From NCBI RefSeq assembly GCF_040611135.1, contig NZ_JBEXNL010000003.1:124001-188000 (forward strand): a stretch of DNA of 64,000 bases, written 5' to 3'. The notes beneath the pieces are model-generated. The model was not told the DNA's origin, did not search any database, and saw only the letters and a list, made by a program, of their open reading frames with translations. The position numbers were made by a program, and so were the translations under genes. Positions 17,769 through 26,017 of this stretch are shown here, one piece after another. How positions within the stretch are numbered: the stretch's first letter is position 1; the number at the start of each line of letters is the position of its first letter. The DNA comes from Tsukamurella sp040611135. Lineage in GTDB: Bacteria > Actinomycetota > Actinomycetes > Mycobacteriales > Mycobacteriaceae.

Positions 17769-18622
17769 CGGATCTCCTTGATCGGATCGGGGACGGGTAC
17801 AGCGGTTGCGGTGGCGCATGCGGCGGTGAGCCAGGCGACGATCTCGGCGCCGGCGCCGATGCCGGCTGATGCGGTGAGCGCGAGGTGGGGCAGGGAGAGG
17901 CCCAGTTCCTCCAGCTCGCCGTGCCGGGGCCGGATCGAGCCATCGGCGGCCTCGAGCAGATCCGCGTCCAGGGCCCCGTCGCCCGCGGCCAGCCAGCGCG
18001 CTCCGGGTTCGAGAGCGCCGGACTCGACCAGGCGTCGTCGGACCTCCTGGGCGGCACGGGACTTCGTGACCGATGCGGGGATCGTGTAGAACTTGCGGCC
18101 CTGCTGCGAGACCGTCCACCCGCGGGGCGTGCAGTACGCTCGCCACGCGGCCACGGCCTCGGCCGGGATCCGCACGTCGGAGACCACGTAGGCGAACAGG
18201 CCCGGAACGAGTCGCAGCCGCGCGCCCCACGCGGGTTCCAGCCGGAGCTCGAGTTCGGCGGCGATCGCATCGAGATCCGCCGGGAGTGCAGCGAGCAGGC
18301 CTCGGACGTGGTCCTGCCACAGCGGGTCCGGAGCGCCGTCGACCAGGATCTCGCCACCGTTGGAGCAGACGGCGTATCGGGCCTGCCCGCCCGGCAGCCG
18401 TACCCGGAGGTACTGCTCGGGCGTGCGGGTGGTCGTGGGCACCACGGGAGTCGCGGCGGCGAGCGCGGCCAGGCCGGCGTGCGACGCCGCGGACATGTAC
18501 GACAGGGGCGCATCGCGGTACATCTCCACGCACACCGGGTCGTGGATGTCGAATCCCGGGCCGGCGGCGGCCCTGGAGTAGATCAGGGTGCGGTCGAGAT
18601 CGCTGGTGACGAAGGCGATCAC
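17765..18622 (-). CDS. HAD-superfamily phosphatase of the Ter cluster
   Basis: The 285-residue protein begins with the HAD motif I DLDRTLIYS (residues 8-16), has a Cof-type cap region and ends its catalytic core with motif IV AAGDGALDADLL near residues 227-238. It would dephosphorylate a small phosphorylated metabolite. The GTG at 18622 is chosen because it overlaps the upstream TGA as GTGA and is preceded by GGAGGA. HAD enzymes of this kind recur in actinobacterial ter operons beside PRTase, StiP and C-C lyase genes and are thought to belong to a nucleoside-like biosynthetic pathway (Anantharaman, Iyer and Aravind's comparative work). The substrate is not known. Confidence 0.87.
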   Translation of the reverse strand: MIAFVTSDLDRTLIYSRAAAGPGFDIHDPVCVEMYRDAPLSYMSAASHAGLAALAAATPVVPTTTRTPEQYLRVRLPGGQARYAVCSNGGEILVDGAPDPLWQDHVRGLLAALPADLDAIAAELELRLEPAWGARLRLVPGLFAYVVSDVRIPAEAVAAWRAYCTPRGWTVSQQGRKFYTIPASVTKSRAAQEVRRRLVESGALEPGARWLAAGDGALDADLLEAADGSIRPRHGELEELGLSLPHLALTASAGIGAGAEIVAWLTAACATATAVPVPDPIKEIR

Positions 18623-19743
18623 GAGTCCTCCTTGATCAGGCCGATGCACGCGTACGCCAGATCCGGCACGATCTCCACCGGTACGCCGCGCTCGGCGGCG
18701 AGGCGGCGGATGTGCCGGTGGTCGGGATCGTCCGGGTCGCGCAACAGCACGCGCCACGGCACCCGCCGCAGCAACACCCGCGTGGTCTCGCCGATCCCGG
18801 GCTTGACCAGATTCGCGGTCGAGACGCCGTACGCCTCGCGGACGCGTTCGACCGTTGCCCACCCGGACCAATCGGGTTCGCGTGAGGCAGGATCGGCGAC
18901 GAGCCGCGCGGCCGCGACGCGCGCGGCGGGAGCCGCACCGTCGAAGGCGGCGGCGACGGCGTCGAGGAGGACTCCGGAGACGTCGTAGGGCGCGAGCTCG
19001 GCGTAGAACTTGGCCCCGTGGAACTCGTCCGGCCCGATCAGGTCGGCGTTCAGGACCGTCCGCGATACCAGGCCGGACACCGTCGAATTCAGGCACGCCG
19101 ACGCGATGAGGAAGTCGTCGCGGGTGCCGAAGGTGCGCACGCAGTGGCCCGGGTCGGCGAGCACCGCGAGATCCGGGTTCAGCCGGATCCCGGTGGCGGC
19201 GGCGTACTCGTCGAGGGCCTCCGCGAGCTCACGTGTGATCGCGCCCTTGCCGGTCCAGCCGTCCACGAACACGATCGAGGCCGGGTCGTGGTGTGCCACC
19301 AGGTGATCCAGCGCCGCGTGGTCGATGCCCCGCCCGCGCACGATGGACACGGCGTAGTGCGGGAGGCCGAGTCCGTGGAAGCGCCGGGCCCAGCGGCGCA
19401 CGAGGATCCCGACCGGCGTGCCCGCCCGCGCGAGCGAGACCAGGACGAGATCGTGCCCGCGCTCGGCGAGAAGCAGCTCCGTCACCGTGCCGACGGCCTC
19501 CGCGAGCCGGGGTGCGGAGCCGGCGAGCGCCGCGTCGAACAGGGCCCGGTACTCCGCGCTCGGCTGGTACTCGACGGGCAGCGACTCGGCGTAGTGTGCC
19601 TCGCCCGACTGGATGCGGCGCTCGCGCTCGGCGATGTCGGCCTCCAGTGCCACGTGGGAGAGGTCCTTGAGCAGCCAGGTCACCTCGTCCGGTGCGTACG
19701 AGCCGAACCCGGGCCCGCGCAGCGGCGGGGTGATCGCGGTCAT
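18619..19743 (-). CDS. StiP-type protein with C-terminal PELOTA RNA-binding-like domain
   Basis: The 374-residue protein begins GFGSYAPDEVTWLLKDLS (about residues 10-27) and has the StiP-family segments LVSLARAGTPVGILVRRW (about 103-120) and IASACLNSTVSGLVSRTVL (about 211-229). The cysteine in the latter and the one in DPGHC are candidates for the proposed active site. Its last 100 residues resemble a PELOTA/L7Ae-like RNA-binding fold, with LVKPGIGETTRVLLRRVPW and a final VPDLAYACIGLI. The family was named as a predicted cysteine protease; its N-terminal fold has also been described as PRTase-like, so the function is open. It overlaps both neighbours by 4 nt and is strictly part of the Ter operon. 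Confidence 0.85.
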   Translation of the reverse strand: MTAITPPLRGPGFGSYAPDEVTWLLKDLSHVALEADIAERERRIQSGEAHYAESLPVEYQPSAEYRALFDAALAGSAPRLAEAVGTVTELLLAERGHDLVLVSLARAGTPVGILVRRWARRFHGLGLPHYAVSIVRGRGIDHAALDHLVAHHDPASIVFVDGWTGKGAITRELAEALDEYAAATGIRLNPDLAVLADPGHCVRTFGTRDDFLIASACLNSTVSGLVSRTVLNADLIGPDEFHGAKFYAELAPYDVSGVLLDAVAAAFDGAAPAARVAAARLVADPASREPDWSGWATVERVREAYGVSTANLVKPGIGETTRVLLRRVPWRVLLRDPDDPDHRHIRRLAAERGVPVEIVPDLAYACIGLIKEDS

Positions 19744-20981
19744 TGTTGCGCCGCTTCGGCGCGGGCGGCGGCGAGCTCGGACTGGTCGGACGCGGGGACG
19801 ATGGCGACCAGCACGTCGTGCCCGGCCGCGGCCAGCACGTCGAGGAGGCCACCCGGTGCGCGCAGCCGATCGGTGTCGGCGGGTGAGTCGACGATGAGCA
19901 CGATCCGCGCCTCCTCGCCGGCCCACTGGGCGTTGTACAGGTACCGGCGTGGCGCCTCGGGATCCGGCTCGGGGGAGAGGAATTCGAATCCCCTCCGCAG
20001 CGGGTACCCGTCCTCGTCGCGCACGAGTGCCGGTGAGCGCGTGGTGGTCTGGAACCGCACCCGGTGACCGTCGGCGGCCAATGACTCGGCGACGCACAGC
20101 GGCAGGTACATCAGCTCCTCGTGGCCGATCACGATCACGGGCCGCCCGTCGAGGTGGGGTGCGAGCTCCGCGGCGACCTCCGCCGCGGCGTCCCGCAGCC
20201 GCGACTGGTCGGCCGCGAGCACGCCGTGCCGGCCACCGTCGGGCACGTCCGAGGGCCACGGGGCGGACAGCACCTCGACGGTGCCCCGCCGCCCCGCGAC
20301 GGGGTTGAAGGGCGTCGCGGGGAGCCCGGCCACGCGCTCGGGCAGGCCGTCCGGCAGGTCGACGGTGCCGTGCGCAAGCGCGACGAAGACGATGTCGAGT
20401 CCGGAATCGGCTGCCGCCCGCGTGTTCTCGGCGGCGCGGGCGGGCGAGCGGACGTCCACCAGCGAGGCCACCACGTACCGGCGGTGCGGCGCGAGCGCGT
20501 GCAGCGCGCGGATCGAGTCCAGCGCCGTTGCGCCGGTGGAGATCTCGTCGTCGACGAGGACCAGCACGTCGGCGGCGGAGAGCAGGTCCGGCGAACTGGG
20601 CTGCAACAGGTGCGAAGTGGCGTGCGAGTGGCCCTCGGTGAACTCGCCGTACACCGTGGCCCCCGTGCGCCGGGTGGACTGCAGGTACACGGCGGCGTCC
20701 AGGCGCGCGGCCACGCAATGCCCCAGACCGGTCGCGGTCTCCGCGAACCCGAAGACCACGCACGGCTCTCCGTGCAGCTCCAGCGCCACGAGGTCGGTGA
20801 GATGATCCGCCGCTGACCGGACCGCCGCGGGCTCCGCGGGGATGTGCTTGCCGAGCACCGTCGAGACGAGCAGGTGCGCGCGGCGCGGATTGCGCCGCAG
20901 TGCGGGTGCGATGAGACGACCGAGTGCGACGTCCCCGTGCACGTGCATGCCGAGATCGCGGCACAGGTTCGGCGGCTGCAT
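19740..20981 (-). CDS. Phosphoribosyltransferase with C-terminal TRSP domain
   Basis: The 413-residue protein has a PRTase fold with the PRPP-binding loop VLVLVDDEISTGATALDSIR near residues 138-157 and an earlier GFAETATGLGH segment near 77-87 that fits PRTase_2 proteins. The last 160 residues match the TRSP domain, which occurs only fused to this PRTase type; its signature is GHEELMYLPLCVAESL near 290-305. It would form or cleave an N-glycosidic bond using PRPP. The stop overlaps the StiP start by 4 nt. The C-C lyase gene ends 0 bp downstream of it in genome order, being the gene before it in the operon. The reaction is unknown, but the company of StiP, HAD and C-C lyase is a recognised module. 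Confidence 0.87.
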   Translation of the reverse strand: MQPPNLCRDLGMHVHGDVALGRLIAPALRRNPRRAHLLVSTVLGKHIPAEPAAVRSAADHLTDLVALELHGEPCVVFGFAETATGLGHCVAARLDAAVYLQSTRRTGATVYGEFTEGHSHATSHLLQPSSPDLLSAADVLVLVDDEISTGATALDSIRALHALAPHRRYVVASLVDVRSPARAAENTRAAADSGLDIVFVALAHGTVDLPDGLPERVAGLPATPFNPVAGRRGTVEVLSAPWPSDVPDGGRHGVLAADQSRLRDAAAEVAAELAPHLDGRPVIVIGHEELMYLPLCVAESLAADGHRVRFQTTTRSPALVRDEDGYPLRRGFEFLSPEPDPEAPRRYLYNAQWAGEEARIVLIVDSPADTDRLRAPGGLLDVLAAAGHDVLVAIVPASDQSELAAARAEAAQQ

Positions 20982-22142
20982 CTACTGCTCCTCGACCAGC
21001 GCGGTGAGCAGGTCGACGAATCCGACCTCGGGACGGGTCACGCCGAACATGTCCGCCCGGATCAGCGTTTGCCGAGCCCAATTCCGGTGCGGCTTCATCT
21101 CGTTCATCTTGTTCCGGTAGCGCGACGCGCCGACGCCGCCGGATGCGCCGGCCATGACGTCGAGCGCGTCCTGGTGCTCCTCGTGCGTCACGGCCGAGAG
21201 CGCGTGCACGGCCGCGACGTGGGACGGGTGGATGACCGTCTTGCCGTGCAGGCCGTTCGCGCGATCGAGGGCCGTCTCCCGGAGCAGCCCGTCGAGGTCG
21301 CGCCCGACGAGCTTCTCGCGGAAGCGGGCGGCGTGATTGCGCTCGAAGGGCGTGGCGCGCAGCAACGGACGGAACATGCGCTCGTGATCGGCGAAGTACT
21401 CCCACACCGGACCCGTGACCACGAAGCCGGTGCCGTCGGAACGCGCGAGCCGGTTGACGATCGCCGAGATGGTCTCGGCGACCACGTGCACGTCGTAGAT
21501 CGTCAGGTCGCGGTCGCGCCGGATGCCGAACAGGGCCGACATGTCGGTGGCCCCGATCCGCACGGCCAGGATCCGCTCGCGCTCCTCGGCGAGCAGTTCG
21601 CTGATGCTGCCCAGATGCTCGTCGCGGCTCTCGCGGTAGACGATCGACGGGGTCTCCAGGACCGGCATGGCGTACAGGTGCGCGTCGCGGGTCGCGAGGG
21701 CGGAGAGGGCGTCGCGTCCCGCGGCCGCGGTGAACTTGGGGAGGACCACCCCGGTGAGGGCCCGCGCACCGTCGCCCACCGCGTCCAGCAGGGAGGGGGT
21801 CTCGGCGGTCGTGCGCGGGCGGAGGAACAGCAGCGGCAGCGGCCCCGGGCCGTCGGCGAGCTCGGACAGCGCCTCTGCGGCGGCCCGGACCGCGTGCTGG
21901 ACCTCGTCGTCGGCGACGGCGTCCTCGAGATCGATCACCATGGACAGCACCCCGTCGGACCAGCGGCGACGGATGGTGCCGGCGAGGTCCGGCCGGGTCG
22001 CGGGTACGTACAGCGTGGCGCCGAGCCCGACCGCGAGCTCGTCCCGGGAAGTGGCGCGGTCGAAGGGCTGCGGCGACAGGTGGAACAGGCGCCGCCGAAC
22101 CTCGTCCGGCAGCTGGTGGAAATGGCGCAGCTGGGTGCTCAC
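20982..22142 (-). CDS. HpcH/CitE-like C-C bond lyase of the Ter cluster
   Basis: The 386-residue TIM-barrel protein resembles citrate-lyase beta subunit/HpcH aldolases. It has MVIDLEDAVADDEV near residues 66-79 (acidic metal ligands), VLPKFTAAAGRD near 131-142, AVRIGATDMSALFG near 196-209 and GLHGKTVIHPSHVAAVHAL near 303-321. The last is the CitE-type KTVIHP motif. It may cleave or form a C-C bond in a small-molecule pathway. The GTG at 22142 overlaps the upstream TGA by 4 nt, and the PRTase start follows its stop directly. Members are known mostly from ter operons; the substrate is unknown. Confidence 0.87.
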   Translation of the reverse strand: MSTQLRHFHQLPDEVRRRLFHLSPQPFDRATSRDELAVGLGATLYVPATRPDLAGTIRRRWSDGVLSMVIDLEDAVADDEVQHAVRAAAEALSELADGPGPLPLLFLRPRTTAETPSLLDAVGDGARALTGVVLPKFTAAAGRDALSALATRDAHLYAMPVLETPSIVYRESRDEHLGSISELLAEERERILAVRIGATDMSALFGIRRDRDLTIYDVHVVAETISAIVNRLARSDGTGFVVTGPVWEYFADHERMFRPLLRATPFERNHAARFREKLVGRDLDGLLRETALDRANGLHGKTVIHPSHVAAVHALSAVTHEEHQDALDVMAGASGGVGASRYRNKMNEMKPHRNWARQTLIRADMFGVTRPEVGFVDLLTALVEEQ

Positions 22143-23341
22143 GTCCGCCCCCGCATGCGGTTCACCGCGTCCGCGATCACGCGGTCGATGTCGGCGAGGG
22201 TCTGCAGGTACTGCCAGTAGTCGGGGTGCACGCGCTCCAGATCGGCGATCGCGCGCTCGATGCGGGCGTTCTGCGCGTCGAGCACGCTGCCCCAGCGGTA
22301 GACCTGCTGCTTCTGGACGGTGAGCAACTGGGCGTCGCGGAGCGCGAAGCGCGTGCGATCGGCGCGCGCCGCGGGATCGGCCTTCACCCCGCGCAGCGTG
22401 CGGAGTCTCTCGCCGACCGCGTTCACCGCCGCGTCGGCGGTGTCGAGGTGATCGCGGGCGACGGCGACGTCCTCGAGCGCCAGGTCCGGGGTGCCGGCGC
22501 GGAGGCTGTTCGAGGCCGAGGCCAGGGCGGTCTCCGCGGCTGCGGACTCCCGTTCCGCGACCTTGTCGTTGTCGACGAGGTCGGCCGAGCAGGCCGAGCT
22601 GAACTCGCGCAGCAGTGCGGAGCGGGTGTCGGCGATGTCCGCGGCCCGGTTGCGGACGGCCTGCAGGCGCGTGCCCGCCGCCGCCAGTGCGTGCTGCGCA
22701 TCGTCGCCGATCCGCGGGGCGGCGCCGACGGCGGCGGTGAGCTCCGCGGCCTTCTCCAGCACGCTCTGCGCGGCGGCGTCGCGGGCGGGGAGGTCCGGCG
22801 CACCGTCGAGCGCCTGGACGGCGAGCACAAGGGCGTCGGTGGCCCGGATGACCGGCCGCAGGCCCAGGTACGGCGCGGTGGCGGGGGCGGCGAGGAGGTC
22901 GGTGGCGCGCTCCGCCGCGACCCGCGCCGCCTGCTCCTGGGCCGCGGAGCTGGCCCGGGCCCCGCGCGCGGAGGCGAGGGTGCGCTCGTGGTCGCTGTGG
23001 AAGCGGTCGAGGACGGCGACGAGGTCGGACAGCTCCCGGGCGGTGGCGGCCTGATCCTGCGGCGTGGGCGGGCGCGTGCCGGACTGGCTGCCGCTGGCCC
23101 ACAGGTACCGCTCGGTGGCCCCGCCGAAGCGGTCGCGGATGGCGGGCCACTGCTGCACGGCCGAGGCGCCGGGATTCTGTGCGGAGAGGGTGCGCACGTC
23201 CTCGTCGAGCGAACTGAACCGACGGTCCGCGTCGAGGTAGGCGCTGGTCAGGCCCGTGTCGACGGCGCCGGCGCCCGCGGCGTTCGATGGAGAGCGATCG
23301 GGCTCTCCACCGAACAGCCGACGGAACGCACTACCTGCCAT
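22139..23341 (-). CDS. Ala-rich coiled-coil protein of the Ter operon
   Basis: I do not recognise an enzyme family in this 400-residue product. It starts MAGSAFRRLFGG, is rich in alanine and charged residues, and appears almost wholly alpha-helical with long coiled-coil stretches (about residues 85-150 and 200-330). It ends with HPDYWQYLQTLADIDRVIAD near 375-394. It has no signal peptide or membrane segment, so it is cytosolic. It lies 12 bp downstream of the TerC gene and overlaps the C-C lyase gene by 4 nt. Its fixed place between the membrane module and the enzyme module suggests a scaffold or adaptor, but that is inference. Confidence 0.7.
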   Translation of the reverse strand: MAGSAFRRLFGGEPDRSPSNAAGAGAVDTGLTSAYLDADRRFSSLDEDVRTLSAQNPGASAVQQWPAIRDRFGGATERYLWASGSQSGTRPPTPQDQAATARELSDLVAVLDRFHSDHERTLASARGARASSAAQEQAARVAAERATDLLAAPATAPYLGLRPVIRATDALVLAVQALDGAPDLPARDAAAQSVLEKAAELTAAVGAAPRIGDDAQHALAAAGTRLQAVRNRAADIADTRSALLREFSSACSADLVDNDKVAERESAAAETALASASNSLRAGTPDLALEDVAVARDHLDTADAAVNAVGERLRTLRGVKADPAARADRTRFALRDAQLLTVQKQQVYRWGSVLDAQNARIERAIADLERVHPDYWQYLQTLADIDRVIADAVNRMRGRT

Positions 23342-23353
23342 GGTGAACCCGGC

Positions 23354-24484
23354 TCAGGCGTCGATCCGCTGCGCAGCCGACACCGGGGCGTCGCCCTCGG
23401 CACCGTCGCCCTCGCGACGGTTGCGGACGATGCTCGAGGCGAGCGCGGCCAGGATGAGCACCACGCCGATGAGGCCGGTGACCACCTCCGGCACCTCGGT
23501 GTGGATCGAGTACAACAGGATGCCGGCGAGCGCGCCGATGGCCCAGTGCGCGCCGTGCTCGAGGTACACGTACTCCGAGAGCGTGCCCTTCTCCACCAGG
23601 TACACCGTGAGCGAGCGGACGAACATCGCGCCGATGAAACCGAGGCCCAGGGCGATGATGATCGGATCCGCGGTGATCGCGAACGCGCCGATGACGCCGT
23701 CGAACGAGAACGACGCGTCGAGCACCTCGAGGTAGAGGAACAGGAAGAAGGCGGCCTTGCCGGTGACCTTCGCCAGTTCCGAGGGGCCGGACCGGGCGCG
23801 TTCCGCCTCCTCCTCCATCTCCTCGACGTGGAAGAACTCGCCGAGGCCGTTGACCACGAGATAGGTCACCGTGCCGAGGATGCCCGCGATGAACACGGTC
23901 TTCGACTCGTCGACGGTGTGCGCGGCGAGCGTGCCCGTGAGGACCAGAGCGACGAGGGCGACGACGATCGGGAAGCGGTCCAGCTCGCCGATCTTCTGCA
24001 GCGGCCGCTCGATCCAGCTGAGCCAGGTGAGCTCACGCTCACCGTCGAAGATGAAGTCCAGGAACAGCATCAGCAGGAACATCCCGCCGAAGGCCGCGAT
24101 CTGCGGGTGTGCCGCGGTGATCAGGGTCTCGTAGCTCGCACTGCCGTCCGGGAAGTACTTGGCACCGCCGGCGGGCGGGTTGAGCGCGAGGTCCATGGCC
24201 TTGACCGGGTCGAGACCGGCGGTGATCCAGACGATCGCGAGGGGGAACACCAGGCGCATGCCGACCACGGCGATGAGGACGCCGACCGTGAGGAACATGC
24301 GCTGCCAGAACTGGCTCATGCGCTGCAGCACGGTGGCGTTGATCACCGCGTTGTCGAACGAGAGGCTGACCTCGAGGATGCCCAGGATGGCGGTCAGCAG
24401 GAGGGCCTGGGGCCCGCCGTAGAGGAAGGCGACCACCAGCGCGGCAATGGTGACGAGGAAGGAGAGTCCGAAGATGCGGAACAC
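23354..24484 (-). CDS. terC: TerC-like integral membrane protein (DUF475)
   Basis: The 376-residue protein has about nine membrane segments and the two acidic intramembrane motifs of the family: SLSFDNAVINATVL near residues 40-53 and DASFSFDGVIGAFAI near 238-252. A hydrophilic loop near 205-225 is rich in glutamate (HVEEMEEEAERAR). TerC proteins form membrane complexes with TerD/TerB and have been linked to metal handling during stress. The start is GTG 24484 with AAAGG just upstream. Between it and the upstream terD stop is a 90-bp gap with a strong hairpin, so expression may fall at this point. The C-terminal 30 residues are hydrophilic and cytosolic. Confidence 0.92.
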   Translation of the reverse strand: MFRIFGLSFLVTIAALVVAFLYGGPQALLLTAILGILEVSLSFDNAVINATVLQRMSQFWQRMFLTVGVLIAVVGMRLVFPLAIVWITAGLDPVKAMDLALNPPAGGAKYFPDGSASYETLITAAHPQIAAFGGMFLLMLFLDFIFDGERELTWLSWIERPLQKIGELDRFPIVVALVALVLTGTLAAHTVDESKTVFIAGILGTVTYLVVNGLGEFFHVEEMEEEAERARSGPSELAKVTGKAAFFLFLYLEVLDASFSFDGVIGAFAITADPIIIALGLGFIGAMFVRSLTVYLVEKGTLSEYVYLEHGAHWAIGALAGILLYSIHTEVPEVVTGLIGVVLILAALASSIVRNRREGDGAEGDAPVSAAQRIDA

Positions 24485-24509
24485 ATCGGCCTTTCGAAGG
24501 AGGATTGCG

Positions 24510-24560
24510 GGAGCGCGAGACCCGGCGGGCGGTGGTCCGCTCGCCGGGTCTGCGCGCTCC
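24510..24560 (-). terminator. Intra-operon hairpin between terD and terC
   Basis: GGAGCGCG plus AGACCCGGCG (24510-24527) pairs with CGCCGGGTCT plus GCGCGCTCC (24542-24560), giving an 18-bp stem with one bulged base and a 14-nt loop. It starts 15 bp after the terD stop codon. No T-tract follows, and the terC ribosome binding site is about 15 bp further on. It could be a partial terminator or an mRNA-stabilising element that favours the two terD genes over the rest of the operon. Confidence 0.6.
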
Positions 24561-24574
24561 GCGTGAGGTCGGAG

Positions 24575-25150
24575 TTAGACGTTGACGCCGTAGTCGCGCG
24601 CGATACCCGCGAGACCGGAGGCGTAGCCCTGCCCGACGGCGCGGAACTTCCACTCCGCGCCGTTGCGGTAGAGCTCGCCGAAGACCATCGCGGTCTCCGT
24701 CGACGCGTCCTCGGAGAGGTCGTAGCGGGCGATCTCCTGGCCGTTGGCCTGGTTCACGACGCGGATGAAGGCGTTGCGGACCTGGCCGAACGACTGGCCA
24801 CGGTTGTCGGCGTCGTAGATCGACACGGGGAAGACCACGCCCTCGACGTTCGGCGGGATCGCGGCGAGGTTCACCTTGATGACCTCGTCGTCACCGTCGC
24901 CCTCGCCGGTGAGGTTGTCACCCGTGTGCTCGATGGAACCGTCCGGCGTGCGCAGGTTGTTGAAGAAGACGAAGTTCTCGGGCGAGGCGACCTTCCGGTT
25001 CGCGTCGATGCCGATGGCGCTGGCATCGAGATCGAAGTCGGCACCGGTGGTGGTGCGCAGGTCCCAGCCGAGGCCGACCGAGACGGCGGTGAGGCCGGGG
25101 GCCTCCTTGGTGAGCGAGACATTGCCGCCCTTGACGAGACTGACGCCCAT
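24575..25150 (-). CDS. terD: TerD-family calcium-binding stress protein
   Basis: The 191-residue protein is a single canonical TerD domain. It begins MGVSLVKGGNVSLTKEAPGL and contains the calcium-site motifs DFDLDASA (38-45) and GDNLTGEGDGDDE (77-89). The ATG at 25150 is chosen over one at 25174 because GGGAGGA lies 11 nt before it and because it matches the start of the paralogue upstream. TerD proteins are cytosolic beta-sandwich proteins that bind Ca2+ and work with TerC. This gene and the next are near-identical in layout and length and clearly arose by tandem duplication; the C-termini differ only slightly. Confidence 0.95.
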   Translation of the reverse strand: MGVSLVKGGNVSLTKEAPGLTAVSVGLGWDLRTTTGADFDLDASAIGIDANRKVASPENFVFFNNLRTPDGSIEHTGDNLTGEGDGDDEVIKVNLAAIPPNVEGVVFPVSIYDADNRGQSFGQVRNAFIRVVNQANGQEIARYDLSEDASTETAMVFGELYRNGAEWKFRAVGQGYASGLAGIARDYGVNV

Positions 25151-25256
25151 GGATCGTGGTCCTCCCAGTTGCACGACGGCGCCGGTCCGCCCCCGCGTGT
25201 GATTCGAACTATACCGACGAAACGGATATCGGCCGGTGGTGAATCCGGGCCTGATG

Positions 25257-25832
25257 TCAGATGTTCACGCCGAAGTCGCGCGCGATGCCCGCGAGGCCCG
25301 AGGCGTAGCCCTGGCCGATGGCACGGAACTTCCACTCGGTGCCGTGGCGGTACAGCTCGCCGAAGACCATCGCGGTCTCGGTGGACGCGTCCTCGGAGAG
25401 GTCGTAGCGGGCGACCTCCTGACCGTTGGCCTGGTTGATCACACGGATGTAGGCGTTGCGGACCTGGCCGAAGGACTGGCCGCGGTTGTCCGCCTCGTGG
25501 ATCGAGACGGGGAAGACGATCGCATCGATCTGCGGCGGCACGGCCGCCAGATTGACGTTGATGGTCTCGTCGTCACCGTCGCCGTCGCCGGTGAGGTTGT
25601 CACCCGTGTGCTCGATCGAGCCGTCCGGCGAGCGCAGGTTGTTGTAGAAGACGAAGTGCTGATCGTTGAGCACGCGCTTCGCGGTGTCGACCGCCAGGGC
25701 GCTCGCGTCGAGGTCGAAGTCGGCGCCGGTCGTGCTCCGCGCGTCCCAGCCCAGCCCGACGGCGACCGCCGTCAGTCCGGGGGCCTCCTTGCTGAGCGAG
25801 ACGTTTCCACCCTTGCTGAGGCTGACTCCCAT
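25257..25832 (-). CDS. terD: TerD-family calcium-binding stress protein, first operon gene
   Basis: The 191-residue single-domain TerD protein has DFDLDASA (38-45) and GDNLTGDGDGDDE (77-89), as in its neighbour. GGGAGGAA lies 8 nt before the ATG at 25832. It is the first gene of the nine-gene minus-strand Ter operon and faces a divergent TerD-family gene, so the 185-bp region upstream should hold the operon promoter. The 106-bp gap before the second terD gene has no clear hairpin. Differences from the second copy are clustered around residues 46-62. Confidence 0.95.
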   Translation of the reverse strand: MGVSLSKGGNVSLSKEAPGLTAVAVGLGWDARSTTGADFDLDASALAVDTAKRVLNDQHFVFYNNLRSPDGSIEHTGDNLTGDGDGDDETINVNLAAVPPQIDAIVFPVSIHEADNRGQSFGQVRNAYIRVINQANGQEVARYDLSEDASTETAMVFGELYRHGTEWKFRAIGQGYASGLAGIARDFGVNI

Positions 25833-26017
25833 GTGATTCCTCCCGAGAAACTCTTCGGCGCCGGCGCACCGCCGCCTGATGACGTGGTCGCGAATTCACA
25901 GTACGCGGTTTCGGCCGGCGAACGCTGGGTTCGCGCGGCAGTCATCCGGACGAACGACATGTCAGTCTGATCCCTGCGTTCCGTGCCGATTCGCCGGATT
26001 CTTGCAACAATCGATGT
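25833..26017. promoter_or_regulatory. Divergent promoter region of the Ter locus
   Basis: These 185 bp separate the start codons of the minus-strand terD operon and the plus-strand TerD-family gene. They must carry both promoters if the operons are transcribed from their own upstream regions. I see no strong -35/-10 pair and no obvious palindrome; the stretch just before 26018 (TTGCAACAATCGATG) is relatively AT-rich. The call rests on gene layout only. Confidence 0.45.
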
